Positions 8,076-16,132 of a stretch of DNA of 64,000 nucleotides are shown here, one piece after another. The DNA comes from JALZUE01 sp051251725. GTDB lineage: Bacteria > Pseudomonadota > Gammaproteobacteria > Enterobacterales > Alteromonadaceae. The notes under the pieces are model-generated. The model was not told the origin of the DNA. It made no database searches and saw only the letters and a list, made by a program, of their open reading frames with translations. How positions within the stretch are numbered: position 1 is the first letter of the stretch; the number at the start of each line of letters is the position of its first letter. The translations under genes and the position numbers were made by a program. The stretch covers positions 13,916 to 77,915 of the forward strand of contig JBPOFN010000020.1 of NCBI GenBank assembly GCA_051251725.1, in the 5' to 3' direction.

Positions 8076-9836
8076 ATGACAAAAAACACAATACAAATAG
8101 CGGCGATTACCGCAGCATTGGCCTTAACAGGTATTAATTCTGTCTTCGCAGCAACACCAACTAGTATTACTGCCAGTGATGCTCAAAGCGGCCATCCAGC
8201 GGTAAATTCGCATGATGGAAATATAGATACCCGCTGGTCAGCTCAAGGAAATGGCCAATGGGTGCAGTACGATTTTGGCGCAGCAGTAACTTTATCAGCT
8301 ATTGATATTGCCTTTTTAAAAGGGGATTCACGTGCTGCGACTTTTCAAATAGAAAGCACCAATACACCTGATAACGCTTCAAGCTGGCAACAACAGGCAA
8401 TGGGTCAAAGTAGCGGTAGCTCAGCAGAATTAGAGTCATATGCGCTAAGTGACAACGTAACAGCACGCTATTTTAGAATTGTCGGCTACGGTAACAGCAG
8501 TAATAACTGGAACAGCATCACAGAAACGACTTTTATTGATGGCACCGTTGAGCCGCCAGTTGAACCACCAGTCGCTTGTAACGCTCCGGTATTGGCATCA
8601 GCCGATGACGGTAACGTAGCTGAAAATGTTACTGATGGTAGCTTGTCGACTCGCTGGTCAGCAAATGGCAATGGTCAATGGCTGCGTTTAGATTTATGTC
8701 AAGAACAAACCATTAACCAGGTTGAAGTTGCATTTTTTAAAGGCGACAGCCGCAGCTCAACGTTTAGTATTGAAGTAAGTAGTGATGACGTAAATTGGTC
8801 GACGGCATTATCAACAACAGCGAGCGCAAGCAATACTACAGCAAAACAAGCGTTTGATTTTGAGGCCAAAACTGCACGTTATGTTCGATATACTGGCTAT
8901 GGCAATTCATCAAACAGCTGGAACAGTATCACTGAATTTTCAGTGGCAGCCTGTACGGGTTCATCATGCGATGTTGTTGATGTTTGTGAGGCAGATTACA
9001 ACAGCCAAGCATGTTTAGATATTCGTTGTGAAACCAACCCTGATGGCGATAACTGTCCTGTGATCCCTCAACCAGAAGGTTGTGAAGCGCAAGGAAAAAT
9101 TTCTTACAACGGTTCATGTGCGGAATGGTTAGCCGTTTATGAAGCTGAGCATGGCGACATTGGCGAAAATGACCACTTAATTTCATACTCACCAATCGAA
9201 ATGACTTTTGATGCCTTAGCAGCAAAGCATATTACTTCCAATGGTAATGGCTGGAGGCACGAGCTTAAAATAAAATCTAGCGGTGGTTACCGTGTTGGTA
9301 TGACGGAAGTTTATGAACTATTTAAAGCTAAAATTACGATCGATTTAGATAAAGGCGCTAAAACTATCGTTGCCCAACATCATGCCGACACGACAGCAAC
9401 GATTACTAAATTATATATTGCTGATTTAGATGAAGGTGGTTTTGAAGCCGCTCCTGATGGTACTGAGTCAGACAGTGTTGCTATGAATGGTGTCTTTGAT
9501 GTTTATATTCGTTTAGCAAAAGCTGATGGTTCTGGTGAAACTAAACACTTATTAACCACTATGCGTTCAGGAGAAAGCTTTGATTTTGAAGAAGAAAATG
9601 ATCACGGTAAGGTTACGGTGAAAATTAACGGCCAAACGCTTGCGCCAATTACGGTAAATGATTCTTCAGCTTCTTATTTTAAGTTTGGTAATTACCAACA
9701 AGCACAAAACCCAGAAACGGGCGAAAAATTAGCCAGCGGTGACAAAGACGGTGACTGGGCTGAGTTTTTTGCTAAATATTTCTCAACTAGTAAAATTACG
9801 TTTACGAATATGAGTTATATCCGCAACGTCGATTAA
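8076..9836 (+). CDS. Secreted polysaccharide lyase, PL7-like (probable alginate lyase) with two CBM32 domains
   Basis: A signal peptide (cleavage near residue 26) is followed by two F5/8-type C/CBM32 modules (about 28-155 and 168-292). Both contain DGN/S..TRWSA.GNGQW and GYGNSSN.WNSITE. A Cys-rich linker (293-350) precedes the catalytic domain (350-586). That domain shows equivalents of the three PL7 motifs: WRHELK (393), QHHAD (434) and YFKFGNYQQ (534), corresponding to family R-x-E-L-R, Q-I-H and YFKxGxYxQ. PL7 enzymes cleave alginate by beta-elimination. Residues deviate from canonical motifs (QHH rather than QIH), so a related uronate polymer is possible. It is monocistronic, with a strong terminator at 9887-9935. 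Confidence 0.78.
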   Translation: MTKNTIQIAAITAALALTGINSVFAATPTSITASDAQSGHPAVNSHDGNIDTRWSAQGNGQWVQYDFGAAVTLSAIDIAFLKGDSRAATFQIESTNTPDNASSWQQQAMGQSSGSSAELESYALSDNVTARYFRIVGYGNSSNNWNSITETTFIDGTVEPPVEPPVACNAPVLASADDGNVAENVTDGSLSTRWSANGNGQWLRLDLCQEQTINQVEVAFFKGDSRSSTFSIEVSSDDVNWSTALSTTASASNTTAKQAFDFEAKTARYVRYTGYGNSSNSWNSITEFSVAACTGSSCDVVDVCEADYNSQACLDIRCETNPDGDNCPVIPQPEGCEAQGKISYNGSCAEWLAVYEAEHGDIGENDHLISYSPIEMTFDALAAKHITSNGNGWRHELKIKSSGGYRVGMTEVYELFKAKITIDLDKGAKTIVAQHHADTTATITKLYIADLDEGGFEAAPDGTESDSVAMNGVFDVYIRLAKADGSGETKHLLTTMRSGESFDFEEENDHGKVTVKINGQTLAPITVNDSSASYFKFGNYQQAQNPETGEKLASGDKDGDWAEFFAKYFSTSKITFTNMSYIRNVD

Positions 9837-9886
9837 TCTTGGCTGATAATAAATAATTAACGTTATTTATTAAACAGTCCCTGGCT

Positions 9887-9935
9887 AAGGTTTATCAGGC
9901 TATGATTTTTATCCATAGTTTGATAAACCTTTTTT
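9887..9935 (+). terminator. Rho-independent terminator of the lyase gene
   Basis: AAGGTTTATCA pairs with TGATAAACCTT around an inner CTATG/CATAG stem, followed by a run of T. It lies 50 bases after the lyase stop. Confidence 0.85.
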
Positions 9936-10011
9936 ATGCTTATTACTCTTTTATCGCTAAATTTAGTTACACATCGTTTATCTACACATTGCTTATCTAC
10001 CCATGGTTAAC

Positions 10012-10893
10012 TTAAGCATTGATAGCATCAAAAAATGCTTTTACTAACGGCTGTTCCCGCTGTTGATTTAAACAACAAATACCTAAATCAAAGGGTTCGA
10101 TATCACCTGCATTTTCTAAAAATTGGACGCGGTCTTTAACGGGGCTATTTTCTACCACCACTTTTGGCACAATACCAACACCACAACCTAATGCTACCAT
10201 GCTCACTAAGGCTTCATGGCCAGAAACTGTCGCGTAAATGTTCGCTTTACCTTGCTGTTTTTTACGAAACCAATAATCAAAACGTGTTCGAGCAGGGCCA
10301 TGCTCAGGCAAGATAATTGGAATATCTGCCCACGCGAGTACTTCTTGTTGGAGTTGTTTTTGCACATGACAAGCCATTGTTGGCGCAATAACGGATAAGG
10401 GAATACGGGCTAAGTGATGAAAATAAAACATTCGCGATAAACCTTCAGGCTTAGCGGCAATAGCAAAATCAACCAAGTTTTGCTGAACTTGCTCAAGCGC
10501 GTCGGAAGCGTCACCGGTTGTTAACATAATTTCTACTAACGGATAGCGCAGCCGAAATCGCTCTAACAGCGGTGGTAAATGGCTATATGCAGCGGTTACT
10601 GAGCAATAAATACGTAACTTACCTTTTAAGTCAGCATGTTTTTGATTGAGTGAAAGCTTTAATGCTCTAAATTGCTCTATTTGTTGATCGGCATAAGTTT
10701 GAAATTGTTTGCCGGCATCGGTTAAAACGACAGAGCGGTTATCACGTAATAATAAGGAATAACCGACATGCTCTTCTAAGCGCTGAATAATACGACTTAA
10801 GGTCGATGGACTGACATGAAAAACTTTTGCTGTTTGGGTAAAATGTAAGCTTCTGCTGAGATGAACAAACATCTCTAATGATTTCAAGTCCAT
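10012..10893 (-). CDS. ilvY: LysR-type activator of ilvC
   Basis: Taking ATG 10893 (SD AAAGGG), the protein begins MDLKSLEMFVHLSRSLHF as E. coli IlvY does (MDLRDLKTFLHLAES). A helix-turn-helix with VSPSTLSRIIQRLEE follows, and the effector domain contains the IlvY-like segments YCSVTAAYSHLPPLLERF and SGHEALVSMVALGCGVGIVP. IlvY activates ilvC in response to acetolactate or acetohydroxybutyrate. The gene is divergent from ilvC across about 210 bases, as in enterobacteria. An extended frame to 10962 exists but is not supported by the family N-terminus. Confidence 0.93.
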   Translation of the reverse strand: MDLKSLEMFVHLSRSLHFTQTAKVFHVSPSTLSRIIQRLEEHVGYSLLLRDNRSVVLTDAGKQFQTYADQQIEQFRALKLSLNQKHADLKGKLRIYCSVTAAYSHLPPLLERFRLRYPLVEIMLTTGDASDALEQVQQNLVDFAIAAKPEGLSRMFYFHHLARIPLSVIAPTMACHVQKQLQQEVLAWADIPIILPEHGPARTRFDYWFRKKQQGKANIYATVSGHEALVSMVALGCGVGIVPKVVVENSPVKDRVQFLENAGDIEPFDLGICCLNQQREQPLVKAFFDAINA

Positions 10894-11106
10894 CTCTAGC
10901 CCTTTAAAATTAGGTTTTGCATTAAACGCAACGTAATGATGCAAATATATCATTTTAAGCAACGTAGGTACTAGTGTAATATCTCGCCATCGTCAGGAAA
11001 TCTGACAAAAGCTAAGGGTTTAGCACTGAAAAATTGCTAAGCCTGTATACATACATTTTCATTTAGTTTATCTGCTAAAGAGACGGCTAAAAATCAGGAG
11101 ATCAAA
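10894..11106. promoter_or_regulatory. Divergent ilvY/ilvC control region
   Basis: The 213 bases between the two divergent starts should contain the IlvY operators and both promoters, by analogy with E. coli. The sequence contains the short inverted pair GTCAGGAAATCTGAC at about 10993-11007. ilvC has an SD (CAGGAG) 6 bases before its ATG. Exact operator positions were not resolved. Confidence 0.55.
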
Positions 11107-12585
11107 ATGGCTAATTATTTTAATACATTAAGCTTACGTGAAAAATTAGAGCAACTAGGTCAATGTCGCTTTATGAAGCGTGAAGAATTTGTTGACGGTT
11201 GTAACTTCCTTAAAGGTTGGAACATTGTCATCGTTGGTTGTGGTGCTCAAGGTTTAAACCAAGGTTTAAACATGCGCGATTCTGGTTTAAACATCTCTTA
11301 TGCTTTACGTGAAGCTGCAATTAGCGAAAAACGTCAATCATGGCAGTGGGCTACAGAAAATGGTTTTACTGTTGGTACTTACGCTGAATTAATTCCTACA
11401 GCTGACTTAGTATTAAACCTTACACCTGATAAGCAACATACTTCAGCTGTTTCAGCTGTTATGCCGCTGATGAAAGAAGGTTCTTCTTTAGCTTATTCTC
11501 ACGGTTTCAACATCGTTGAAGAAGGTATGCAAATCCGTAAAGACATTACTGTTGTTATGGTTGCTCCTAAGTGCCCTGGTACTGAAGTACGTGAAGAATA
11601 CAAACGTGGTTTTGGTGTTCCTACATTAATCGCTGTTCACCCTGAGAATGATCCTCAAGGTAACGGTTGGGCAATCGCTAAAGCATACGCTTCAGCAACT
11701 GGTGGCGATCGCGCTGGTGTTTTACAATCTTCTTTCATTGCAGAAGTTAAATCTGACCTTATGGGTGAGCAAACTATCCTTTGTGGTATGTTACAAACTG
11801 CTGCGATTTTAGGTCACAAGCAATTATTAGCTCAAGGTGTTGACGCTGGTTATGCCCGTAAATTATTACAATACGGCATTGAAGGTGTCACTGAAGGTTT
11901 AAAATACGGCGGCATCACTAACATGATGGACCGTTTATCAAACCCAGCTAAAATTAAAGCGTTTGATATGTCTTTAGAATTAAAAGAGATTTTACGTCCT
12001 TTATTCCAAAAGCATATGGATGACATCATCGAAGGTCGTTTCTCAGCTGGTATGATGGCTGATTGGGCAAATGATGACGCTAACTTATTAAAATGGCGTG
12101 AAGAAACTGCTGAAACGTCTTTCGAGAAAGCGCCAGTATGTGACACAGAAATCACTGAGCAAGAATATTACGACAAAGGTATTTTCCTTGTTGCAATGGT
12201 TAAAGCCGGTGTTGAATTAGCATTCGATGCAATGGTTGACTCAGGTATCATTAATGCTTCTGCTTACTACGAATCACTTCATGAAACGCCGTTAATTGCT
12301 AACACGATTGCACGTAACATGTTATACGAAATGAACGTTGTTATTTCTGATACAGCTGAATACGGTAACTACTTATTCGCACATGCTGCCGTTCCGCTTC
12401 TTGAAGAATATGCTGCTAAGCTAACACTTGAAGAATTAGGCGAAGGCTTAAAATCTACTTCAAACGGTGTTGATAACAAGCGTTTAATTGAAGTTAACGA
12501 AGAAATTCGCAGCCATGGCGTTGAAGTTATTGGTAAAGAATTACGTGGCTACATGACCGACATGAAGAAAATTGTTGAAGGTTAA
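11107..12585 (+). CDS. ilvC: Ketol-acid reductoisomerase (class II)
   Basis: The 492-residue protein is the length of long, class II enzymes (E. coli 491). It starts MANYFNTLSLREKLEQLGQCRFM and carries the Rossmann NADPH-binding segment IVIVGCGAQGLNQGLNMRDSG. The duplicated knotted C-terminal domain holds the acidic Mg-binding residues (KSDLMGEQTILCG and the later ELAFDAMVDSG). It converts acetolactate to dihydroxyisovalerate, and acetohydroxybutyrate to dihydroxymethylvalerate. Codon use is strongly biased toward frequent codons, suggesting high expression. It is divergent from ilvY and followed by a terminator. Confidence 0.97.
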   Translation: MANYFNTLSLREKLEQLGQCRFMKREEFVDGCNFLKGWNIVIVGCGAQGLNQGLNMRDSGLNISYALREAAISEKRQSWQWATENGFTVGTYAELIPTADLVLNLTPDKQHTSAVSAVMPLMKEGSSLAYSHGFNIVEEGMQIRKDITVVMVAPKCPGTEVREEYKRGFGVPTLIAVHPENDPQGNGWAIAKAYASATGGDRAGVLQSSFIAEVKSDLMGEQTILCGMLQTAAILGHKQLLAQGVDAGYARKLLQYGIEGVTEGLKYGGITNMMDRLSNPAKIKAFDMSLELKEILRPLFQKHMDDIIEGRFSAGMMADWANDDANLLKWREETAETSFEKAPVCDTEITEQEYYDKGIFLVAMVKAGVELAFDAMVDSGIINASAYYESLHETPLIANTIARNMLYEMNVVISDTAEYGNYLFAHAAVPLLEEYAAKLTLEELGEGLKSTSNGVDNKRLIEVNEEIRSHGVEVIGKELRGYMTDMKKIVEG

Positions 12586-12607
12586 TTTAACCCGTTAACA
12601 ATTGAAT

Positions 12608-12645
12608 AAAAGCGGTATTTGGTTTTTCCCAATGCCGCTTTACTA
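12608..12645 (+). terminator. Terminator after ilvC
   Basis: AAAGCGGTATTTGG pairs with CCAATGCCGCTTT (one bulge), followed by a T-rich tail. It is 23 bases after the ilvC stop. Confidence 0.8.
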
Positions 12646-12722
12646 TTTTATATGCAGGATGCACGGTACATCACGACTTTAGGGATGAAAAATAGTGATG
12701 GCAAATAAACTAAGGAATTCCA

Positions 12723-13040
12723 ATGAGCGATTTTACTAACGTATCAATCCCAAGAGCAGCAAACGTATATTTCGACGGTAAAGTAGTTAGCCGTACCATC
12801 ACTTTTAGCGATGGTAGCTTTAAAACTTTAGGCGTTATGCAAGCTGGCGAATACAACTTCGGTACTAAAGAAGCTGAATTAATGGAAATCACTGCCGGTG
12901 ACTGTGAAATTTTACTTGCTGGTGCTACTGAATGGCAAACAATCAAAGGTGGCGAGTCTTTCAACGTTGACGCTAACAGCTCTTTTGATATTAAAGCTAA
13001 AACAATTATTGATTACTGTTGTACTTATATTGCTGAATAA
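12723..13040 (+). CDS. ppnP: Pyrimidine/purine nucleoside phosphorylase PpnP
   Basis: This 105-residue single-domain cupin has the DUF1255/YaiE signature: N-terminal F.NVS..RAANVYFDGKVVSRT, central FGT.EAELMEITAGDCEIL and the GGESFNV...SSFDIK block. PpnP phosphorolyses several purine and pyrimidine nucleosides to the base and (deoxy)ribose 1-phosphate. An AAGGAA SD precedes the ATG. It stands alone between two terminators. Its codon bias resembles that of ilvC, suggesting strong expression. Confidence 0.93.
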   Translation: MSDFTNVSIPRAANVYFDGKVVSRTITFSDGSFKTLGVMQAGEYNFGTKEAELMEITAGDCEILLAGATEWQTIKGGESFNVDANSSFDIKAKTIIDYCCTYIAE

Positions 13041-13070
13041 GCTTTATTAATACGAAGTAATGTACGAAAG

Positions 13071-13103
13071 CCGCGATTCAGTAAAATGAATCGCGGTTTT
13101 TTT
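13071..13103 (+). terminator. Terminator after ppnP
   Basis: CCGCGATTCA pairs perfectly with TGAATCGCGG over a 6-base loop and is followed by eight T. Confidence 0.92.
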
Positions 13104-13434
13104 ATCGGCAAAATTTTAATTCTCGTCATTTAATACTGCATTTCACCTCAGGCTCTTTTTATTGATAACCACAATTGTCAAATTGAAATGGATATACACA
13201 AGCGCTTGGAAGCTAAATACTAACCACCCGCCAATCAACAGCTCTTGATGTTTTTATTACTAGCTCAACAGACAACGCCATAATAACCAAGTCTTTGAGT
13301 TAAGGAGTCAATAAGTGTTCAGTGTTTGATATGGTATCGATGGGTTGTCGATAAGATAGTGGACTAGGTTAGCTAATAAAGGCTTAAAGCAATTACCGAT
13401 AAATATTTGACATAAAACCTAGAGTTACCTTATT
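13104..13434. other. Intergenic stretch between convergent ppnP and the short proB-like gene
   Basis: About 330 bases without a coding-quality frame. No RNA motif, repeat or mobile-element end was recognised. Confidence 0.5.
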
Positions 13435-13473
13435 AAAAAAGCCGTTAACGAATCGCTTCGTTAACGGCTTTTT
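13435..13473 (-). terminator. Strong symmetrical terminator downstream of the short glutamate kinase gene
   Basis: GCCGTTAACGAA pairs perfectly with TTCGTTAACGGC over a TCGC loop. The stem is flanked by A6 and T5, so it can work in either direction. It lies 40 bases after the minus-strand stop at 13513. Confidence 0.92.
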
Positions 13474-13512
13474 ATGACATCATTTTGTCGCAAGATTGAT
13501 TGCTAGTGCCGA

Positions 13513-14331
13513 TTAGCTCTCTGTCACTTCAGCTTTTGCTGTTGCTTTTTTTCCTACTGTTTTTTCTACTGGTGCAGGTTGAAACAAAGTGCCAAGCTGA
13601 TGATCGTCATGCAGTAAAAATGATTCCGCAGATGTTAAATCAAAGCCATTACATAAGAACATACACTTGCCTTTTTGCATTAAAAAGTCAGCGGCTTTTA
13701 ATTTAGTAACAATACCACCGGTAGCAAAAGGGTTGTTAGCCGTAGATTTATCATTTAATGCTTGCTCAGAAATCTCATGTACAATTTTATGAATTTTAGC
13801 ATCAGGAAACTCTGATGGATTTTTATCATAGTAGCCTTCAATATCACTGAGAATAACTAATAAATCAGCCTTGGTCGCAATAGCAACATTTGCAGATAAT
13901 TGATCGTTATCGCCAAATAATTGCTCTGGTGTTGATGAAATATCATTTTCGTTAACTATAGGTAAAATGTCGTTATTTAAATGTGCATCAATAATTTCTT
14001 GAAACATTTTAGTGCGTTTTCTTGAGTCAAAATCGTCTTCTGTTAATAATATTTGCGCCGTATCTATTTCATAAATATCAAACTTCTTTTTATAAGAAGT
14101 CATTAAGATAGGCTGGCCTGCAGCTGCTAATGCGCGCTTACCAATTGATTTGCTTTTATCAAGTTTTAACGCTGAATAGCCGGCAGCTACTGCGCCAGAT
14201 GTCACTAAGATCACTTTGAATTTACCACGTAAGTTGGCAATTAAGGTGACTAAATTCAGCATCCGCTGTTTAGCAATTCGGTTATTTTCTGTTAATACTG
14301 AACTGCCTACTTTTATAACAAGTCTTTTCAT
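13513..14331 (-). CDS. Short glutamate 5-kinase paralogue (no PUA domain)
   Basis: The 272-residue product has the amino-acid kinase fold of ProB: KRLVIKVGSSVLTE, LVTSGAVAAGYSAL, the NENDISS motif, FGDNDQLSANVA and the ATGGIVTKLKAA loop. It would phosphorylate glutamate to gamma-glutamyl phosphate, the first step to proline. It lacks the C-terminal PUA domain found in the full ProB at 26972-28072. Its last 25 residues are a lysine/alanine-rich tail. The next gene upstream is a proline symporter, so the pair may serve osmotic proline supply. SD GGGGA precedes the ATG. The kinase assignment is firm; physiological role is inferred. Confidence 0.85.
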   Translation of the reverse strand: MKRLVIKVGSSVLTENNRIAKQRMLNLVTLIANLRGKFKVILVTSGAVAAGYSALKLDKSKSIGKRALAAAGQPILMTSYKKKFDIYEIDTAQILLTEDDFDSRKRTKMFQEIIDAHLNNDILPIVNENDISSTPEQLFGDNDQLSANVAIATKADLLVILSDIEGYYDKNPSEFPDAKIHKIVHEISEQALNDKSTANNPFATGGIVTKLKAADFLMQKGKCMFLCNGFDLTSAESFLLHDDHQLGTLFQPAPVEKTVGKKATAKAEVTES

Positions 14332-14444
14332 TTTTTCCCCGTTAATATTACAAATTTCCTATCCTTCTGGTGAGTCTTATTCACAGAAGGTGAGATACCT
14401 AGCGGCTAAATTTGCTAAGTATCTTTACGCCTAACAAGTTCTAC

Positions 14445-15917
14445 TTAAATCGTAGCTGTTTTTTGAGTTAATTTACTTGTGATCACTATAGCGAGCCATG
14501 CGAAGATGAAGCTAGGTAATAGTTCATATAGCTCAAAGATACCGCCACTTAAATTTTTCCACACAATCACACTGACACTACCAACTATTATGCCTGCCAA
14601 TGCACCATGTTTATTAATGTTTTTACTGTATAACGATAAAATAATCAAGGGACCAAATGCCGCACCAAAACCGGCCCATGCATAAGAGACCAATTGCAGC
14701 ACACTACTATTATTATCCATAGACAATAATAAGGCGATCGCAGCAATTAAAATAACAGTACCGCGACCGACCCAAACTAATTCTTTATCGCTGGCATTCT
14801 TTCGAAAAACTTCTTGGTAAATATCACGCGTTAATACCGAAGATGAAACCAATAATTGGGAATCTATTGTACTCATAATAGCGGCTAAAATAGCAGCAAG
14901 TAAAAAGCCTGCAATCCACGGATTAAATAATAGCTGAGTTAAAATAATAAATATTTTTTCAGGATCATCTACTTGAATACCTGAGTCTAGGACATAAGCG
15001 TAACCAAACAAGCCGACCGTTAATGAGCCGATAACGGAAAGAATCATCCAGCTCATCCCTATTTTTTTGGCGACTGGCATGTCTTCAACATTCTTAAGTG
15101 ACATAAAACGTACTAAGATATGAGGCTGACCAAAATAACCTAAGCCCCAAGCCAACAAAGATAAAACACTAATGATTGAGACGCCACTGAAAATATTAAG
15201 GTGATCTGGTGATGCAGCGTTAACAATAGCGAGCGTTGAGCTCATACCGCCGAGTTCATAAATAACTACCGCTGGGGTGACGATTAGGGCTAACAACATC
15301 AATATACCTTGAATAAAGTCAGTCCATGATACCGCGTTATAACCACCTAAGAAGGTGTAAGATATAATGATCAAACTGCCGATCAATAATGCGTCTTGAT
15401 AAGCCAAATTGAAAGTAGCTTCAAAGAGCTTGGCACCACCAACAAGGCCAGAAGAGGTATAAAGTGTATAAAAAACTAGAATTACGACTGCAGTGATAGC
15501 ACGTAATAAATTAATATTACTACTTTTGAAGCCATTTTCCGTTATTTCACTAGCGTCGTTTTGTGTCGAGAAACGGTTGGCAAAATAATCAGGAATGGTA
15601 ATCGCATTATTTAATGCGTGTGTTGAAGCGCGTAATTTTTGCGCGACATAATGCCAGTTTAAATAGGCACCAATTAATAAACCAACAGCAATCCATAGCC
15701 CATTTGCGCCAGTTGAAAAAATCATCCCGGGTAAACCCAGTAATAACCAGCCGCTCATATCTGAAGCGCCGGCACTCAACGCGGTAACTCCGGGGCCTAG
15801 TCCTCTGCCGCCGAGGACAAAATCACTTAAATTTTTTGTTTGGGTATAAAAGTATAATCCTATACCGAGCATTAACAACATGTAAAGAATGAATGAGCTG
15901 ATCACAGCTATACTCAA
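14445..15917 (-). CDS. putP: Sodium/proline symporter
   Basis: A multi-spanning SSS-family transporter carries PutP signatures: LGGRGLGPGVTALSAGASDM, SGWLLLGLPG, SWTDFIQG, WGLGYFGQPHILVRFM and AAILAAIMSTIDSQLLVSSS. It imports proline with Na+. The frame extends to a TTG at 15953. However, a strong SD (AGAGGTG) six bases before the TTG at 15917 and the E. coli N-terminal length (TKN at about residue 27) both favour 15917. No putA is adjacent. It precedes the short glutamate kinase on the same strand by about 110 bases, and both may form one unit for osmolyte accumulation. Confidence 0.92.
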   Translation of the reverse strand: MSIAVISSFILYMLLMLGIGLYFYTQTKNLSDFVLGGRGLGPGVTALSAGASDMSGWLLLGLPGMIFSTGANGLWIAVGLLIGAYLNWHYVAQKLRASTHALNNAITIPDYFANRFSTQNDASEITENGFKSSNINLLRAITAVVILVFYTLYTSSGLVGGAKLFEATFNLAYQDALLIGSLIIISYTFLGGYNAVSWTDFIQGILMLLALIVTPAVVIYELGGMSSTLAIVNAASPDHLNIFSGVSIISVLSLLAWGLGYFGQPHILVRFMSLKNVEDMPVAKKIGMSWMILSVIGSLTVGLFGYAYVLDSGIQVDDPEKIFIILTQLLFNPWIAGFLLAAILAAIMSTIDSQLLVSSSVLTRDIYQEVFRKNASDKELVWVGRGTVILIAAIALLLSMDNNSSVLQLVSYAWAGFGAAFGPLIILSLYSKNINKHGALAGIIVGSVSVIVWKNLSGGIFELYELLPSFIFAWLAIVITSKLTQKTATI

Positions 15918-16132
15918 AATAGCCACCTCTTTTTTGTAGTGAATTAATGGCAAAATATATTAGCATATTTTGAAAGACTTTTTTTACTTATTACAGTTTA
16001 TGCAAAAAACCGGTATTTTTATTCCCTTTTTCTTCGGTGATTTTGTATGGATGTAAACTAATGTAAATCAAATATGATATTTTAAATTCAAATGTTAAGT
16101 TGTTTCTGTAACCTAACATTAGGAATAGTTAA

